Shown piece after piece: positions 40,622 to 50,738 of a DNA stretch of 64,000 nucleotides; within the stretch, counting starts at the first letter, position 1; each line of letters starts with the position of its first letter. This DNA is from Streptosporangium sp. NBC_01756. GTDB lineage: Bacteria > Actinomycetota > Actinomycetes > Streptosporangiales > Streptosporangiaceae. The notes under the pieces were generated by a model that worked only from the letters and a program-made list of their open reading frames with translations, was not told the origin of the DNA and did not search any database. The position numbers and the translations under genes are program-made. Location of the stretch: positions 5,022,001-5,086,000 of the forward strand of contig NZ_CP109130.1 of NCBI RefSeq assembly GCF_035917975.1. The letters run 5' to 3'.

Positions 40622-42028
40622 GTGATCCCCAGCAGTGCCACGGTCCCCCCCGGCCAGGCCCGGCCGCCCGCCGACCGGGTCGCCGACGTGGTCCGCCACG
40701 CCGTTCACGCCGGGCTCCTGGGGGAGTCCCAGCCCGTCGCCGGCTTCGTCGACGCCGACGGCGTACGCGATTCGGTCGCGGCCCTGCAGGACGCCTTCGC
40801 CGGAACGCCGCAGGTGCTCCACACCTTCGCCGCCAAGGCCGCCTCCCTGATACCCGTTCTGCGGCTGCTCGCCGACTGCGGCATGGGATGCGAGGTGGCG
40901 AGTCCCGGCGAGCTCCGGATCGCCCTTGACGCCGGATTCGCGCCCTCGCAGATCGTCTTCGACTCCCCCGCCAAGACGCGTGAGGAGATCCGGCAGGCCC
41001 TCGTCCTCGGTGTGGCGCTCAACGCCGACAGCTTCGCCGAGCTGCGCCGGATCGACGAACTGCGGCCGGAGGACTCGGCCTCCGTCATCGGGCTCCGTGT
41101 CAACCCGCAGGTCGGCACCGGCTCCATCGGCGCGATGAGCACCGCCACCGCCACCTCCAAGTTCGGTGTGGCGCTACGCGACCCCGGGGTGCGCGAGGAC
41201 ATCGTGCGAGCCTTCGCCGAGCGCCCCTGGCTGACCCGCCTGCACGCTCATGTCGGCTCCCAGGGCTGCCCGCTGGAGCTCATCGCGGCGGGCATCGCGG
41301 AGACGTACCGGCTCGCCGAGGACGTCAACAGCGCACTGGGGACCCGGCGGATCACGAGCCTCGACATCGGAGGCGGGCTTCCCGTCAACTTCGCCGACGA
41401 CGGCGTCCGGCCGACCTTCGCCGCGTATGTGGCGGCGTTGCGAGCCGCCGTTCCCGGCCTCTTCGACGGCCGATACGCGCTGGTCACGGAGTTCGGGCGG
41501 TCCCTGCTGGCCAAGAACGGCTTCATCGGCGCGCTGGTGGAGTACACCAAGGACGCGGGCGGCCGCCGCATCGCCATCACCCACGCGGGTGCGCAGGTCG
41601 CCACCCGGACCGTCCTCATGCCGGACTCCTGGCCGCTGCGGGTCGGAACGTTCGACCCCGGCGGCAGGCCCAAGGACGGTCCCCGGCTGGCACAGGACAT
41701 CGCGGGACCGTGCTGTTTCGCCGGCGACGTGGTGGCGCACGCCCGGGAGCTTCCGGAACTGCGGGAGGGCGACATCGTCGTGCTGTACGACACCGGGGCG
41801 TACTACTTCTCCACGCCCTGGTCCTACAACAGCCTGCCGCGACCGGCCGTCTACGGCTTCACGATCTCGCAGGGCGGCGCCGTACGGCTGGCGCCGGTAC
41901 GGCAGGCCGAGTCGCTCGACGACATCGCGGCGGCGAGCGGACTGGCATATGCCGACTCGCTGCGCGAACTCCACGACGATCAGAGCCTGCGCGACGGATC
42001 CCCGATCGTCCTGAAGGATCTGCGATGA
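40622..42028 (+). CDS. Fold-III PLP-dependent decarboxylase/racemase-like enzyme (DapDC family)
   Basis: 468 residues from GTG 40622, behind CAGGAG at 40608-40613; ATG 40601 upstream lacks an RBS. The PLP lysine is Lys72 in TFAAKAASLIPVLRLLAD; SLDIGGGLPVNF and CFAGDVVAHARELPELREGD with GAYYFSTPWSYNSL correspond to the phosphate-binding and second-subunit segments of diaminopimelate/ornithine decarboxylases. In an operon with a permease and an N-acyl-D-amino-acid deacylase it probably acts on a D-amino acid or other amino acid released by that enzyme, not on lysine biosynthesis. Its stop overlaps the permease start. Confidence 0.8.
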   Translation: MIPSSATVPPGQARPPADRVADVVRHAVHAGLLGESQPVAGFVDADGVRDSVAALQDAFAGTPQVLHTFAAKAASLIPVLRLLADCGMGCEVASPGELRIALDAGFAPSQIVFDSPAKTREEIRQALVLGVALNADSFAELRRIDELRPEDSASVIGLRVNPQVGTGSIGAMSTATATSKFGVALRDPGVREDIVRAFAERPWLTRLHAHVGSQGCPLELIAAGIAETYRLAEDVNSALGTRRITSLDIGGGLPVNFADDGVRPTFAAYVAALRAAVPGLFDGRYALVTEFGRSLLAKNGFIGALVEYTKDAGGRRIAITHAGAQVATRTVLMPDSWPLRVGTFDPGGRPKDGPRLAQDIAGPCCFAGDVVAHARELPELREGDIVVLYDTGAYYFSTPWSYNSLPRPAVYGFTISQGGAVRLAPVRQAESLDDIAAASGLAYADSLRELHDDQSLRDGSPIVLKDLR

Positions 42029-43452
42029 GGTCGGCCGGCACCGGGCCGGCCCCGGTGAAGGCTCCGGCGAAGGGGCCTGTCACGATCGCCCGGCGAGTCG
42101 TCCCCGCGGCGGTCGCCCTCGTCCTCAGCCTCGTCGTGGGCATCGTCACGGACGGCCCCACCGTATGGGGCCTCCTGCCGGTCGCCCTGTACGCCGTGCT
42201 CTCACTGACCGGCACGGACCTGGTGGCGGTCACCGCGGTCTCGCTCGTCAGCGCCGTGCTCGTGGCCCTTCCCCCGGTGGCGGACGCCGCCGGTGTCCTC
42301 GGCGCGTCCGTCAGCGACCCTGTCACGATCATCGGCCTGATCATCGTGCTCGGTTCGGCGGTCGGCGAGATCCTGCGCGTCACCGGGGTGGCCGACGCCA
42401 TGGTGCGCGGGATTCTGCGTGTCGCCGGAGGCCGCGGCCACACGGCGCTCATGTACGCCATGATGATCGCCTGCCTGGTCCTGGTCACCAGCCTCGGCAC
42501 CCTCGCCGGAGCCCTGGCGATCGCCGCACCGCTGCTCATCCCGGTGGCCGCCCGCGCGGGCTTCACCCGGTCGGCCACCGCGGTGACCATGTTCCTGGGC
42601 GGCTGCGCGGGGCTGGCACTGGCGCCCTTCGCGGGCTCCAACGTCGCCATCATGAAGGTCGCCGACACCGACTACCTCACCTACCTCATGGTCGGCGCCG
42701 GCCCGCTGGCCCTGCTGTCTCTGCTGCTCGCCGCCGTGGTCGTGCCGCGGGTGCAGCGCCTCAGCGCCGCCCGGGACGACTTCTACGGTCCCGACGAGGC
42801 CGCCGAACAGGAGCCGAACGGGCGGACGGCGGCCGGAACCCGCCGGGCCACCTACGCCTTCCTGATCACCCTCATCGGAACCGTCGTCTACGCCACCTGG
42901 ACCAAGGCGGGTACGACCTTCCCGCTCATCGCCCTGCCCCTGATGGCGGTCGTCACCGCGGTGGCCGCCCGCCTCTCGCTCCGACACGCCCTGCGGGCCG
43001 TCGTCACCGGTGGCCGTCGCATGCTGCCCACGCTGCTGCTGTTCTGGATGCTCGCCGCCCTCTTCGGGTTCATCGAGCTTCTCCATCCGTACGACGTGGT
43101 TCTGGACACCTTCGGTCCGGGCCTGCGCGAGATGTCACCGCTGCCCTTCGCACTCGCGATCGCCGCGCTCGGCTGGGTCGGCGTGCCCGGTGCGACCGCG
43201 GCCCAGGTGGTCCTGATCGGCGAGGTGTTCGGCCCGCTGGGCACCGGCCTCGGCATCGGCCCGGCGGCATGGGTGATCATCCTGCTCTGGGCCTCCAAGG
43301 CGGACACGTACGGTCCGCTCCCCAACGCGAACATGGTCGGCGCCATGGGGGTGGCCCGGGCCACCCGCCTGCCGTACCTGCTGGGAGCGGGATGGGCGCT
43401 CCTGGTGCCGGCATGCGCCCTTTACACGGTGCTGCTCGCGCTGCTGCTGTGA
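42025..43452 (+). CDS. Polytopic permease, ion-transporter type, D-amino-acid operon
   Basis: 475 residues with about twelve membrane segments and inner repeats of the IT-superfamily kind (TLAGALAIAAPLLIPVAARA, GVPGATAAQVVLIGEVFGPL). It looks like gluconate/citrate or NhaC-type permeases, but the substrate is not evident. ATG 42025 overlaps the upstream stop (ATGA) and the D-aminoacylase follows 43 nt after it, so it likely imports that enzyme's substrate, an N-acylated D-amino acid, or exports product. Confidence 0.75.
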   Translation: MRSAGTGPAPVKAPAKGPVTIARRVVPAAVALVLSLVVGIVTDGPTVWGLLPVALYAVLSLTGTDLVAVTAVSLVSAVLVALPPVADAAGVLGASVSDPVTIIGLIIVLGSAVGEILRVTGVADAMVRGILRVAGGRGHTALMYAMMIACLVLVTSLGTLAGALAIAAPLLIPVAARAGFTRSATAVTMFLGGCAGLALAPFAGSNVAIMKVADTDYLTYLMVGAGPLALLSLLLAAVVVPRVQRLSAARDDFYGPDEAAEQEPNGRTAAGTRRATYAFLITLIGTVVYATWTKAGTTFPLIALPLMAVVTAVAARLSLRHALRAVVTGGRRMLPTLLLFWMLAALFGFIELLHPYDVVLDTFGPGLREMSPLPFALAIAALGWVGVPGATAAQVVLIGEVFGPLGTGLGIGPAAWVIILLWASKADTYGPLPNANMVGAMGVARATRLPYLLGAGWALLVPACALYTVLLALLL

Positions 43453-43495
43453 CACCGGGCGCCCGCCGGAACCCGACACTTCAAAGGAGAGAGCA

Positions 43496-45082
43496 ATGCC
43501 GAACCCGAACGCCCCCTACGACGTCCTGATCACAGGTGGGTCGCTGATCGACGGCACCGGCGCGGCGCCCCGCCGAGCAGACGTCGGCGTGCGTTCGGGC
43601 CGCATCGTCCGTGTCGGCGACCACGAGGCGGGGGCCGCCGCCCGCCACGTCGTCGACGCCTCCGGGCTGACCGTCGCCCCCGGCTTCGTCGACCTGCACT
43701 CGCACGCGGATTTCAGCGTGCTGGACGCGCCGGACGCCGAGGCGTGCCTGCGTCAGGGCGTCACCACCGTGGTCACCGGAAACTGCGGGATGTCACCTTT
43801 CCCCGACGCCGGAGAGAACGCCAGTCCGCTGTACGCCGGCCGGGAGACGCAGTGGGATGATCTCGACGGCTTCGCCGCCGCCGTGGACGCCGCGCGCCCC
43901 GCTCTCAACGTCGCGCCGCTGATCGGTCACGGCGCACTGCGCGCCGCGGTACTGGGCCAGGACCGCCGGGCGGCGGACCCCGGCGAACTGGCGCTGATGT
44001 GCGGGCTCCTGGCCTCGGCCGCCGCACAGGGTGTGTTCGGCATGTCCACCGGCCTGATCTACGCGCCCGGATCGTTCGCCGACACGGCCGAGGTCACCGC
44101 CCTGGCCACCGAGGCCGCCCGGCACGGTCTGCTGTACACGACCCACATGCGCGACGAGGGCGACCGCGTCATCGAGGCCGTCGAGGAAGCCCTGACCGTC
44201 GCGCGCGCCGCCGGGGTACGGCTGCAGATCTCCCATCTGAAGGCCATGGGGCCGGCCAACCACGGCAAGGTCGCCGACGCGCTCGACCTGATCGACGCCG
44301 CGGTGGCCGAGGGGCTCGACGTGGCCTGCGACGTCTATCCCTACACCGCGTCGTCGACCAAGCTGACCTCGCGGCTGCCCGACTGGGCGATGGACGGAGG
44401 ACCCGCCGCCCTGCTCGACCGGCTCGCGGACCCGGACAGCCGGGAACGCATCCTGGCGGACGTGCGGTCGGCGGTCGGGCGCACGTTCCTTCCCGAGGGG
44501 GTCGTCATCGCGATGCTCTCGCCCGGCCCGTACGCCGACCGCATCGGTGACAGCGTCGCGGACATCGCCCGGGACCGGGGGGTGGAGCCGGCGGCCGCCG
44601 TACTCGACGTCCTGGCGGCGCACAACGGCGAAGTGATGATCGTCAACCACGCGATGGCGGAGACGGATGTGGACACCGTGCTGCGTCACCGCATCAGCGC
44701 CGTGGCCAGCGACGGCTGGGTGCTGCACGCCCCCGGGGAGGGCCATCCGCATCCCCGGAGCTTCGGCACGTTCGCCCGCGTGCTGGGCCGCTACGTGCGC
44801 GAACGCAACGTCATCCAGCTCGTCGACGCCGTGCGGAAGATGACGTCCCTGCCCGCCTCCCGCCTGGCACTGCCGGATCGCGGCACCGTGGCCGCCGGGC
44901 GGATCGCGGATCTGGCGATCTTCGATCCGGAGGCGGTCACCGACCTGGCGACCTTCGCCGAGCCATGGCAGTACGCGACGGGAGTACGGCACGTGCTCGT
45001 GGCCGGCGAACTCGTGCTCCAGGACGGTGAGACCACCGGACGCCGGCCCGGCCGGACGCTGCGCCGTACCGCGGCGTCCTGA
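43496..45082 (+). CDS. N-acyl-D-amino-acid deacylase (D-aminoacylase), amidohydrolase
   Basis: 528 residues. Metal ligands: His68 and His70 (DLHSHADFS), later HMRDEGDR and ISHLKAMGPANHGK, and ASDGW; GGSLIDGTGAAPRRADVGVR at the N-terminus is typical of the D-aminoacylase branch of urease-type amidohydrolases. It hydrolyses N-acyl-D-amino acids to D-amino acid plus acid. AAAGGAGAG precedes ATG 43496 closely. Exact specificity (D-Glu, D-Asp or neutral) is not readable. Confidence 0.88.
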   Translation: MPNPNAPYDVLITGGSLIDGTGAAPRRADVGVRSGRIVRVGDHEAGAAARHVVDASGLTVAPGFVDLHSHADFSVLDAPDAEACLRQGVTTVVTGNCGMSPFPDAGENASPLYAGRETQWDDLDGFAAAVDAARPALNVAPLIGHGALRAAVLGQDRRAADPGELALMCGLLASAAAQGVFGMSTGLIYAPGSFADTAEVTALATEAARHGLLYTTHMRDEGDRVIEAVEEALTVARAAGVRLQISHLKAMGPANHGKVADALDLIDAAVAEGLDVACDVYPYTASSTKLTSRLPDWAMDGGPAALLDRLADPDSRERILADVRSAVGRTFLPEGVVIAMLSPGPYADRIGDSVADIARDRGVEPAAAVLDVLAAHNGEVMIVNHAMAETDVDTVLRHRISAVASDGWVLHAPGEGHPHPRSFGTFARVLGRYVRERNVIQLVDAVRKMTSLPASRLALPDRGTVAAGRIADLAIFDPEAVTDLATFAEPWQYATGVRHVLVAGELVLQDGETTGRRPGRTLRRTAAS

Positions 45083-45153
45083 CCTCCGCCCGTCCAGACG
45101 GCTTGAGGGCCGCGCTCATCCCGTCCTGGGGACGCGGACCTGCCCTGTTCGGG

Positions 45154-45579
45154 TCAGACTTCCACGATCAGGGTGATCGGGCCGTCGTTGGTCAGCCCGA
45201 CCTTCATGTCGGCGCCGAACACCCCGGTCTCCACGTGCGCGCCCAGTGCGCGCAGCTCGGCGCACACGGCCTCCACCAGCGGTTCGGCCACCGGTCCGGG
45301 CGCCGCCGCCTGCCAGGTGGGGCGGCGGCCCTTGCGGGCGTCGCCGTACAGGGTGAACTGGCTGACCACGAGCAGGGGGGCGCCGACGTCCGAGCAGGAC
45401 TTCTCGCCGGACAGGATCCGCAGGCCCCAGAGTTTGGCGGCGAGCCTGCCCGCCTCCGCCGGGGTGTCGGTGTGGGTCACCCCGACCAGCACCAGAAGTC
45501 CGGGCTCGTCGATCGCCCCGACCGTCGCACCGTCCACCGTCACCGAAGCGGAACTCACCCGCTGAACAACCGCACGCAT
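45154..45579 (-). CDS. dtd: D-aminoacyl-tRNA deacylase
   Basis: 141 residues, the normal length. It begins [20 protein letters not shown] and contains [17 protein letters not shown] (catalytic Thr region) and [11 protein letters not shown], the cross-subunit GP motif. It removes D-amino acids mischarged on tRNA. ATG 45579 is preceded by a GGGGGG stretch; upstream in-frame codons are not conserved. It sits tail to tail with the D-aminoacylase gene, where D-amino-acid release would raise the need for it. Confidence 0.93.
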   Translation of the reverse strand: MRAVVQRVSSASVTVDGATVGAIDEPGLLVLVGVTHTDTPAEAGRLAAKLWGLRILSGEKSCSDVGAPLLVVSQFTLYGDARKGRRPTWQAAAPGPVAEPLVEAVCAELRALGAHVETGVFGADMKVGLTNDGPITLIVEV

Positions 45580-45637
45580 GCCCCCCATCATCTCGCGTTC
45601 CCCGGCCTCCCTAGAATCCTGGCGAAAGGAGACAAAG

Positions 45638-46612
45638 GTGTCTGCTGAGTCATTGGTTGTTGAGGTCGTCCGTTCGGGGTTCGTGGAATCCACCCATCGG
45701 GCGCGGATGCTGGCCGTCGGTGCCGACGGTTCCCCGGTGCGGGTGCACGGCGCCGTGGACGCCCTGGTCTCGCCCCGCTCGTCGATGAAGCCGCTGCAGG
45801 CGCTCGGCATGGTGCGCTCCGGGCTGGCCCTGGAAGGGGAGCTCCTCGCGCTGTCGGGTGCCAGCCACGCGGGGGAGCCGTTCCACGTCGAGGGGGCACG
45901 GCGGATCCTTTCCGGTGCGGGGCTGGACGAGGGCGCCCTGCGCTGTCCCGAGGACCTGCCCGAGCATGTCGCCTCCCGTGAGGAGGTGCTGCGCTCAGGC
46001 GGCGGCCGGGCCAGGATCTACATGAACTGCTCGGGGAAGCACGCGGCGATGCTCGCCACCTGCGCGGCCAACGATTGGCCGCTGGAGACCTACCTCGACC
46101 CGGTGCACCCGCTGCAGCGGACCATCCGCCACACGGTCGAGGAGCTGACCGGTGAGCGCATCGCCGCCACGGGGGTGGACGGCTGCGGCGCCCCGCTGTT
46201 CTTCGTGTCGATGGTGGGTGTCACCCGGGCGTTCCGCTCACTGGTCCTGGCCGAACCCGGGTCTCCGGAGCGCCGCATCGCCGACGCCTTCCGCGCCCAT
46301 CCGGAGTGGACGTCCGGCACGACCCGTCCTGAGGCGCGGTTGATGCGCGCGGTCCCCGGTCTGATGGTCAAGGCGGGTGCCGAGGCGTTCGACGCCTTCG
46401 CCTTCGCCGACGGCCGCGCCGGCACGGTCAAGATCGAGGACGGCGGCCAGCGGGCCCGGGTCCCGGTCACCGTCGCGGCCCTGCGCGCCCTCGGCCTGGC
46501 GGCCGCGGAGCCTGCGGAGGCCGCGGAGCTCGACGAGCTGGCGACCGGTGTGCTGCTCGGCGGCGGCCGGCCCGTCGGCGAGGTCCGCCTGCGCGAGGGC
46601 GAGGCCGCCTGA
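45638..46612 (+). CDS. Asparaginase (PF06089 type)
   Basis: 324 residues of the thermolabile, AnsA-unrelated PF06089 asparaginase family ([57 protein letters not shown]). It converts L-asparagine to aspartate. The GTG 45638 start follows AAAGGA. The gene is divergent from dtd across 58 bp. It ends in a convergent hairpin. Confidence 0.9.
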   Translation: MSAESLVVEVVRSGFVESTHRARMLAVGADGSPVRVHGAVDALVSPRSSMKPLQALGMVRSGLALEGELLALSGASHAGEPFHVEGARRILSGAGLDEGALRCPEDLPEHVASREEVLRSGGGRARIYMNCSGKHAAMLATCAANDWPLETYLDPVHPLQRTIRHTVEELTGERIAATGVDGCGAPLFFVSMVGVTRAFRSLVLAEPGSPERRIADAFRAHPEWTSGTTRPEARLMRAVPGLMVKAGAEAFDAFAFADGRAGTVKIEDGGQRARVPVTVAALRALGLAAAEPAEAAELDELATGVLLGGGRPVGEVRLREGEAA

Positions 46613-46637
46613 GGCGGCCCGGTCGGAGACCGGAGCC

Positions 46638-46675
46638 ACCCGGCGGACGGGATGTCCAGGGCCGTCCCGCCGGGT
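46638..46675. terminator. Convergent terminator between asparaginase and MFS genes
   Basis: ACCCGGCGG (46638-46646) pairs with CCGCCGGGT (46667-46675), extended by ACGG/CCGT with one bulge. Confidence 0.65.
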
Positions 46676-46729
46676 CACCCTGCGGCGGATCACCATCCAC
46701 CGGTCCGCCGTCGTCTGTTCGAGGGAGGG

Positions 46730-48196
46730 TCAGGCGACCGAGACTGCGGCTGCCTCGGCGGGCGGTGCCGTCGTCTCCGCGGCCCCGGTCTCGGCCGTGG
46801 GCTTCCTGAGCACCACCACGGTGAGGACGATCGCGGCGGTCAGCAGCACGGCGCCGACGCTGAACGCCAGCTGGAAGCCGTCGGTCAGCGCGGCCGCCAT
46901 GCGCTGCCCCTCAGCCGCCAGGTGCTCCGTGCGGGAGGCCGCCAGGGTGGACAGGGCCGCCACACCGAGGGCCGCGCCGATCTGCTGGGTGGTGTTGAAC
47001 AGGCCGGAGGCGGCCCCGGCGTCCGCCGGCCGGGCACCCGACATGCCCAGTGCGGTGAGCGCGGGCATCGCCAGGCCGAACCCGCCGGACAGCAGCATCA
47101 CCGGCAGCAGGTCCACGGCGTACGCGCCGTCCACCGGCACGCGGATCAGCAGCAGGCGTGCCGCCAGCAGCAGCACCAGGCCGGTCAGCAGGATCGTCCG
47201 CTCGCCGAAGCGGGAGATGAGGCGCGCCGAGAACCCGAGTGAGAGCGCGCCGATGGCAAGGGCGGCGGGGAGCATCGCCAGACCGGTCGCGGACGCCCCG
47301 TACGCGAGCACGTTCTGCATGTAGAGGGCGATGAGGATCTGGAAGCTGAACATGGCGGCCAGCATCAGCATCTGGATCAAGTTGGCTCCCCAGACGTTGC
47401 GGGAGCGGAACACGCGCAGCGGCAGCAGCGGGCGTGCCGCGGTGGCCTGGCGGACGACGAACCCGGCGATCAGGGCGAGGGAGAGGGCGGCGAGGCCGAG
47501 GGTGCGTCCCGAGGTCCAGCCGTACTGCTCGGTCTGGACGATGGCGTAGACACCGAGCATCACCCCGCCGGTGACCAGGACGGCACCAAGGGCGTCGGCG
47601 CCCTCGCGGAGTCCGAGCCCGCGATCGTTCTCCAGGACGAGTACGGCCAGCAGCACGGCGGCCACGCCGATCGGCAGGTTGATGAGGAAGACCCAGTGCC
47701 AGCTGAGCGTGTCGGTGAGCACGCCGCCGAGGACCTGGCCGATCGAGGCACCGGCGGAACCGGTGAAGGCGAACACTCCGATCGCCTTGGCGCGCTCACG
47801 CGGCTCGGTGAACAGCGTGACGATCATGCCGAGGCTGACCGCCGAGGTCATCGCTCCTCCGACGCCTTGCAGGAATCGGGCCGCGATCAGCGTCCCGGGG
47901 CTGCCCGCCATCCCGCAGAGCAGCGAGGCGACGGTGAAGACGACGAGACCGGCGATGAACAGGCGCTTACGTCCGACCAGGTCGCCGAGCCGCCCGGCCA
48001 GCAGCAGCAGGCCACCCAACGTGATCATGTAGGCGTTGACGATCCAGGTCAGGCCGGAGGGGGAGAAGTGCAGATCCTGCTGGATGGCCGGCAGCGCCAC
48101 GGTGACGATGCTGCCGTCCAGGATGATCATCAGCATTCCGGCGCAGAGCACGGTGAGGGCGAGCCAGGGCGATCGGGGTGCGGAGGTGGAGGACAT
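46730..48196 (-). CDS. DHA2-family MFS drug efflux transporter, 14 TM
   Basis: 488 residues with 14 hydrophobic segments. Motifs: LDGSIVTVALPAIQQDL (motif D1-like), GRLGDLVGRKRLF (motif A), and WHWVFLINLPIGVAAVLLAV (DHA2-specific). It probably exports a toxic compound by proton antiport. It lies 74 bp downstream of a co-oriented MarR gene, its likely regulator. Substrate unknown. Confidence 0.88.
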   Translation of the reverse strand: MSSTSAPRSPWLALTVLCAGMLMIILDGSIVTVALPAIQQDLHFSPSGLTWIVNAYMITLGGLLLLAGRLGDLVGRKRLFIAGLVVFTVASLLCGMAGSPGTLIAARFLQGVGGAMTSAVSLGMIVTLFTEPRERAKAIGVFAFTGSAGASIGQVLGGVLTDTLSWHWVFLINLPIGVAAVLLAVLVLENDRGLGLREGADALGAVLVTGGVMLGVYAIVQTEQYGWTSGRTLGLAALSLALIAGFVVRQATAARPLLPLRVFRSRNVWGANLIQMLMLAAMFSFQILIALYMQNVLAYGASATGLAMLPAALAIGALSLGFSARLISRFGERTILLTGLVLLLAARLLLIRVPVDGAYAVDLLPVMLLSGGFGLAMPALTALGMSGARPADAGAASGLFNTTQQIGAALGVAALSTLAASRTEHLAAEGQRMAAALTDGFQLAFSVGAVLLTAAIVLTVVVLRKPTAETGAAETTAPPAEAAAVSVA

Positions 48197-48270
48197 GTGG
48201 GTTACTCCTGTCGAAGGACAACAGGAGAAACCATAGCAGATAGTTTTTTAGTAGACGATCCCTTGCGGAC

Positions 48271-48759
48271 CTAACTTGCCCGCTGGCGCGCCCGCCGGAT
48301 CGGCTGCGGGTTCTCGGCGGGGGTGGCCAGATAACCGGTGACCAGGCGGTTCATCGCCCGGAGGAGAGTTTCGCGCTCATCGTCGGGGAGCGCTGCCAGC
48401 GCCTCCCGGTGTACGCGGTCCACGATCTCCTGGCTCTGCCCGGCGACCCGGGCACCCTCCTCGGTGACCGAGATGATCCGGGCCCGCCGGTCGGTGCCGG
48501 AGGGGCGGCGCTCGGCGAGTCCGGCCTTCTCCAGGGCGTCGACCGTCACCACCATCGTGGTCTTGTCCATGTCGCCGATCTCGGCGAGCTGGATCTGGGT
48601 GCGCTCCTCCTCCAGGGCGTGGACCAGCACGCAGTGCATGCGCGCCGTGAGCCCGATCTCGGCGAGTGCCGCCGACATCCTGGATCTCAGGACATGGCTG
48701 GTGTGGTCCAGCAGGAACGACAGGTCCGGTTGGGTGCGCGAGGATGCCATGGCAGTCAT
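48271..48759 (-). CDS. MarR-family transcriptional regulator
   Basis: 162 residues with the MarR winged helix (IQLAEIGDMDKTTMVVTVDA, AERRPSGTDRRARIISVT). ATG 48759 or 48750 may be used. It is upstream of the MFS gene on the same strand. AT-rich sequence in the 74-bp gap and upstream of marR are likely operator areas, though no clean dyad is visible. Confidence 0.88.
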   Translation of the reverse strand: MTAMASSRTQPDLSFLLDHTSHVLRSRMSAALAEIGLTARMHCVLVHALEEERTQIQLAEIGDMDKTTMVVTVDALEKAGLAERRPSGTDRRARIISVTEEGARVAGQSQEIVDRVHREALAALPDDERETLLRAMNRLVTGYLATPAENPQPIRRARQRAS

Positions 48760-48936
48760 ATCACCCAGGGTAGCAATTAGATCCGTGGCGGATTATCCAG
48801 CAGAGGTCTAATGCGGCGCCGCCGGATGCCGGATGCGAGCACGGCTGGCGATCGAAGGTGGTGCCGGCTTCCTCTCCCCGGCCCTGTCCGGAGCGCGCCC
48901 GGGTCTGCGGGCGCGCTCCGGCGCTCTTCGAGAGTC

Positions 48937-50604
48937 TCAGAGAGAGCGGAACTGGCGGGTGGAGGAGATGGCGCCCGAGGTCGTCATGGTGAAGGTTCGC
49001 ATCGAGTCGGCGAACTTGGACAGGTCCCATTCGGCCGGACCGTGGTACCAGTACAGGTTGTCGGCCTGCTGGCCGTTGCCGTTGACCGAGGAGACCACGC
49101 GGGCCCAGCGCTCGACGCTGTCGAAGATCACGGCGTAAGGCAGGTAGCGGGAGAAGAGTTCCACCCGCTGGGCCGGTGGGATGTTCCCGCCGACGTCACC
49201 GGAGGCCAGATACTCCCGGAAGCCGAGGGTGTGGGCGAGGGCTCCCGCGCCCTTGGCGGTCTTGGCCGGCATGTATTGACCGCCGACGGCCATGGCGGCG
49301 CCCGCGATGATCAGGGCCAGGCCGAGCAGGCCGTACGTGGTGAACCAGGCCAGCGCGACGGTGCCGAGGACCCCGGCCACGGTGAGCACGACGCCGACGG
49401 TCGTCCAGCGGGTGCGCACGGTGTCGGGGCGGCGGGCGAACCAGCCCTGGGTGACCACGTCACGGTAGAGCGCGTCGCGGACCTTGCCGAGGTTGGCCGC
49501 GAACGAACCCTGGAGGTGGGAGAGCAGGACCGCGTCGCGGCCGTCGAAGATGGCGTCGTAGAGGGCGCGCTCGTAGGTCAGCAGCGAGCCGACCGGGGCG
49601 TCGGCCAGCCGGACCAGGGTCCAGTCGGGTGAGTCGTAGGCCTGCCGAGGCTGCTCGTCGATCCGGATGAAGCCCCGGACGGCCAGGTCCACGATCGTGG
49701 CGGTCACGTCGACCACGTCGGCCTGCTCGTCCATGAGCGTGCCGATCTGACCGGGACGCACCCCGTCCGGTGGGGCGAAGTGGCCGTTCTCGACCGCGCT
49801 GAGCGAACCGGACTCGTGGCCGACCACCCGGGCGTCGCGGCCGCGCGTCCAGTAGACCAGGCCGAGGCCGCCGAGCATCAGGACCAGCAGGCCGGCCAGC
49901 GCGCCGCCGGTGACGGCGTTCAGGGCGAAGGCGTTGGACAGCTCGAAACGGCGCTCCAGGATCGGGCCGCCCTTGGTGGCGCCCGGCGGGTAGCCGATGA
50001 CCACCGTGAGCACCTCGCCCGGGCCCAGTTCCTGCTGCTCGAACTCCGCGGTGGTCCCGGTGTGGTCCGGTGACGCGGTGGTGCAGCCGATCGCGGAGCT
50101 CAGCACACCCGCGAAGCAGGACAGGTTCTGCAGCTGACCCGGACCGGTCACCGTGACCTTGGCCTGGGCGACCGGGACGGACCAGGCCCCCACGGCGTAC
50201 CAGCGCAGCTCCTGGGCGTCGGCCAGCGGGGTCACCGCGCCCTTGACGTCGTACTCCAGCTTGGCGGCACCCGCACCCTTCAGCGTGATCGAGTCACCCT
50301 GCAGCGTCGCGTCGCCCTTGAGGTTGACGACCTGGTAGAGGCGGTCGCTGCCGTCGTCGTAGCGGGTGCGGTCGACCAGTTTCCGGGTCGGCGCGCTGCC
50401 TTCGAAGGTCACGCTCTCGGTGACGTGCAGTATGCCGTCCTGCCGTAGTTCGAGGGTGACCGTGTCGTCGGTCACCTTGCCCGCCTGGGTGGCCGACATG
50501 GCCGCCGTACCGGCTGCGAGGGCCGGAGAGGCACTCAGGGCCAGCGTGAGTGCGGCAACCGCGGCAACGCTCCCGGCCGCTCGGTGTAAAACAGATCCCG
50601 CCAT
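48937..50604 (-). CDS. DUF2207 membrane protein with exported domain
   Basis: 555 residues from ATG 50604. A signal peptide (SVAAVAALTLALSASPALA) precedes the exported DUF2207 domain (residues ~40-225, beginning LELRQDGILHVTESVTFEGS). A helix near 230-250 follows, then a cytosolic region and two close helices near 398-441. Function of the family is unknown; members are common in actinobacteria. The 14 codons upstream of ATG 50604 do not fit a signal peptide. Confidence 0.82.
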   Translation of the reverse strand: MAGSVLHRAAGSVAAVAALTLALSASPALAAGTAAMSATQAGKVTDDTVTLELRQDGILHVTESVTFEGSAPTRKLVDRTRYDDGSDRLYQVVNLKGDATLQGDSITLKGAGAAKLEYDVKGAVTPLADAQELRWYAVGAWSVPVAQAKVTVTGPGQLQNLSCFAGVLSSAIGCTTASPDHTGTTAEFEQQELGPGEVLTVVIGYPPGATKGGPILERRFELSNAFALNAVTGGALAGLLVLMLGGLGLVYWTRGRDARVVGHESGSLSAVENGHFAPPDGVRPGQIGTLMDEQADVVDVTATIVDLAVRGFIRIDEQPRQAYDSPDWTLVRLADAPVGSLLTYERALYDAIFDGRDAVLLSHLQGSFAANLGKVRDALYRDVVTQGWFARRPDTVRTRWTTVGVVLTVAGVLGTVALAWFTTYGLLGLALIIAGAAMAVGGQYMPAKTAKGAGALAHTLGFREYLASGDVGGNIPPAQRVELFSRYLPYAVIFDSVERWARVVSSVNGNGQQADNLYWYHGPAEWDLSKFADSMRTFTMTTSGAISSTRQFRSL

Positions 50605-50738
50605 GGCTCGGGAGCCTATCGAGAACCACCCGCCGCTGACTGCCACCCTTCGTCCCTATTTTTCGGTCAGTAAACCTAATTAGGTCAATATCCGCTAGAT
50701 TGCCGCCCGGAGATCTTCACTCTGAAGAAGGCGGAAAC

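Noticed and set aside
42025-42100. Lysine biosynthesis role for the upstream DapDC-like gene
   Set aside because: Neighbours are a permease and D-aminoacylase under a PucR regulator, with no dap, thrA or hom genes nearby.
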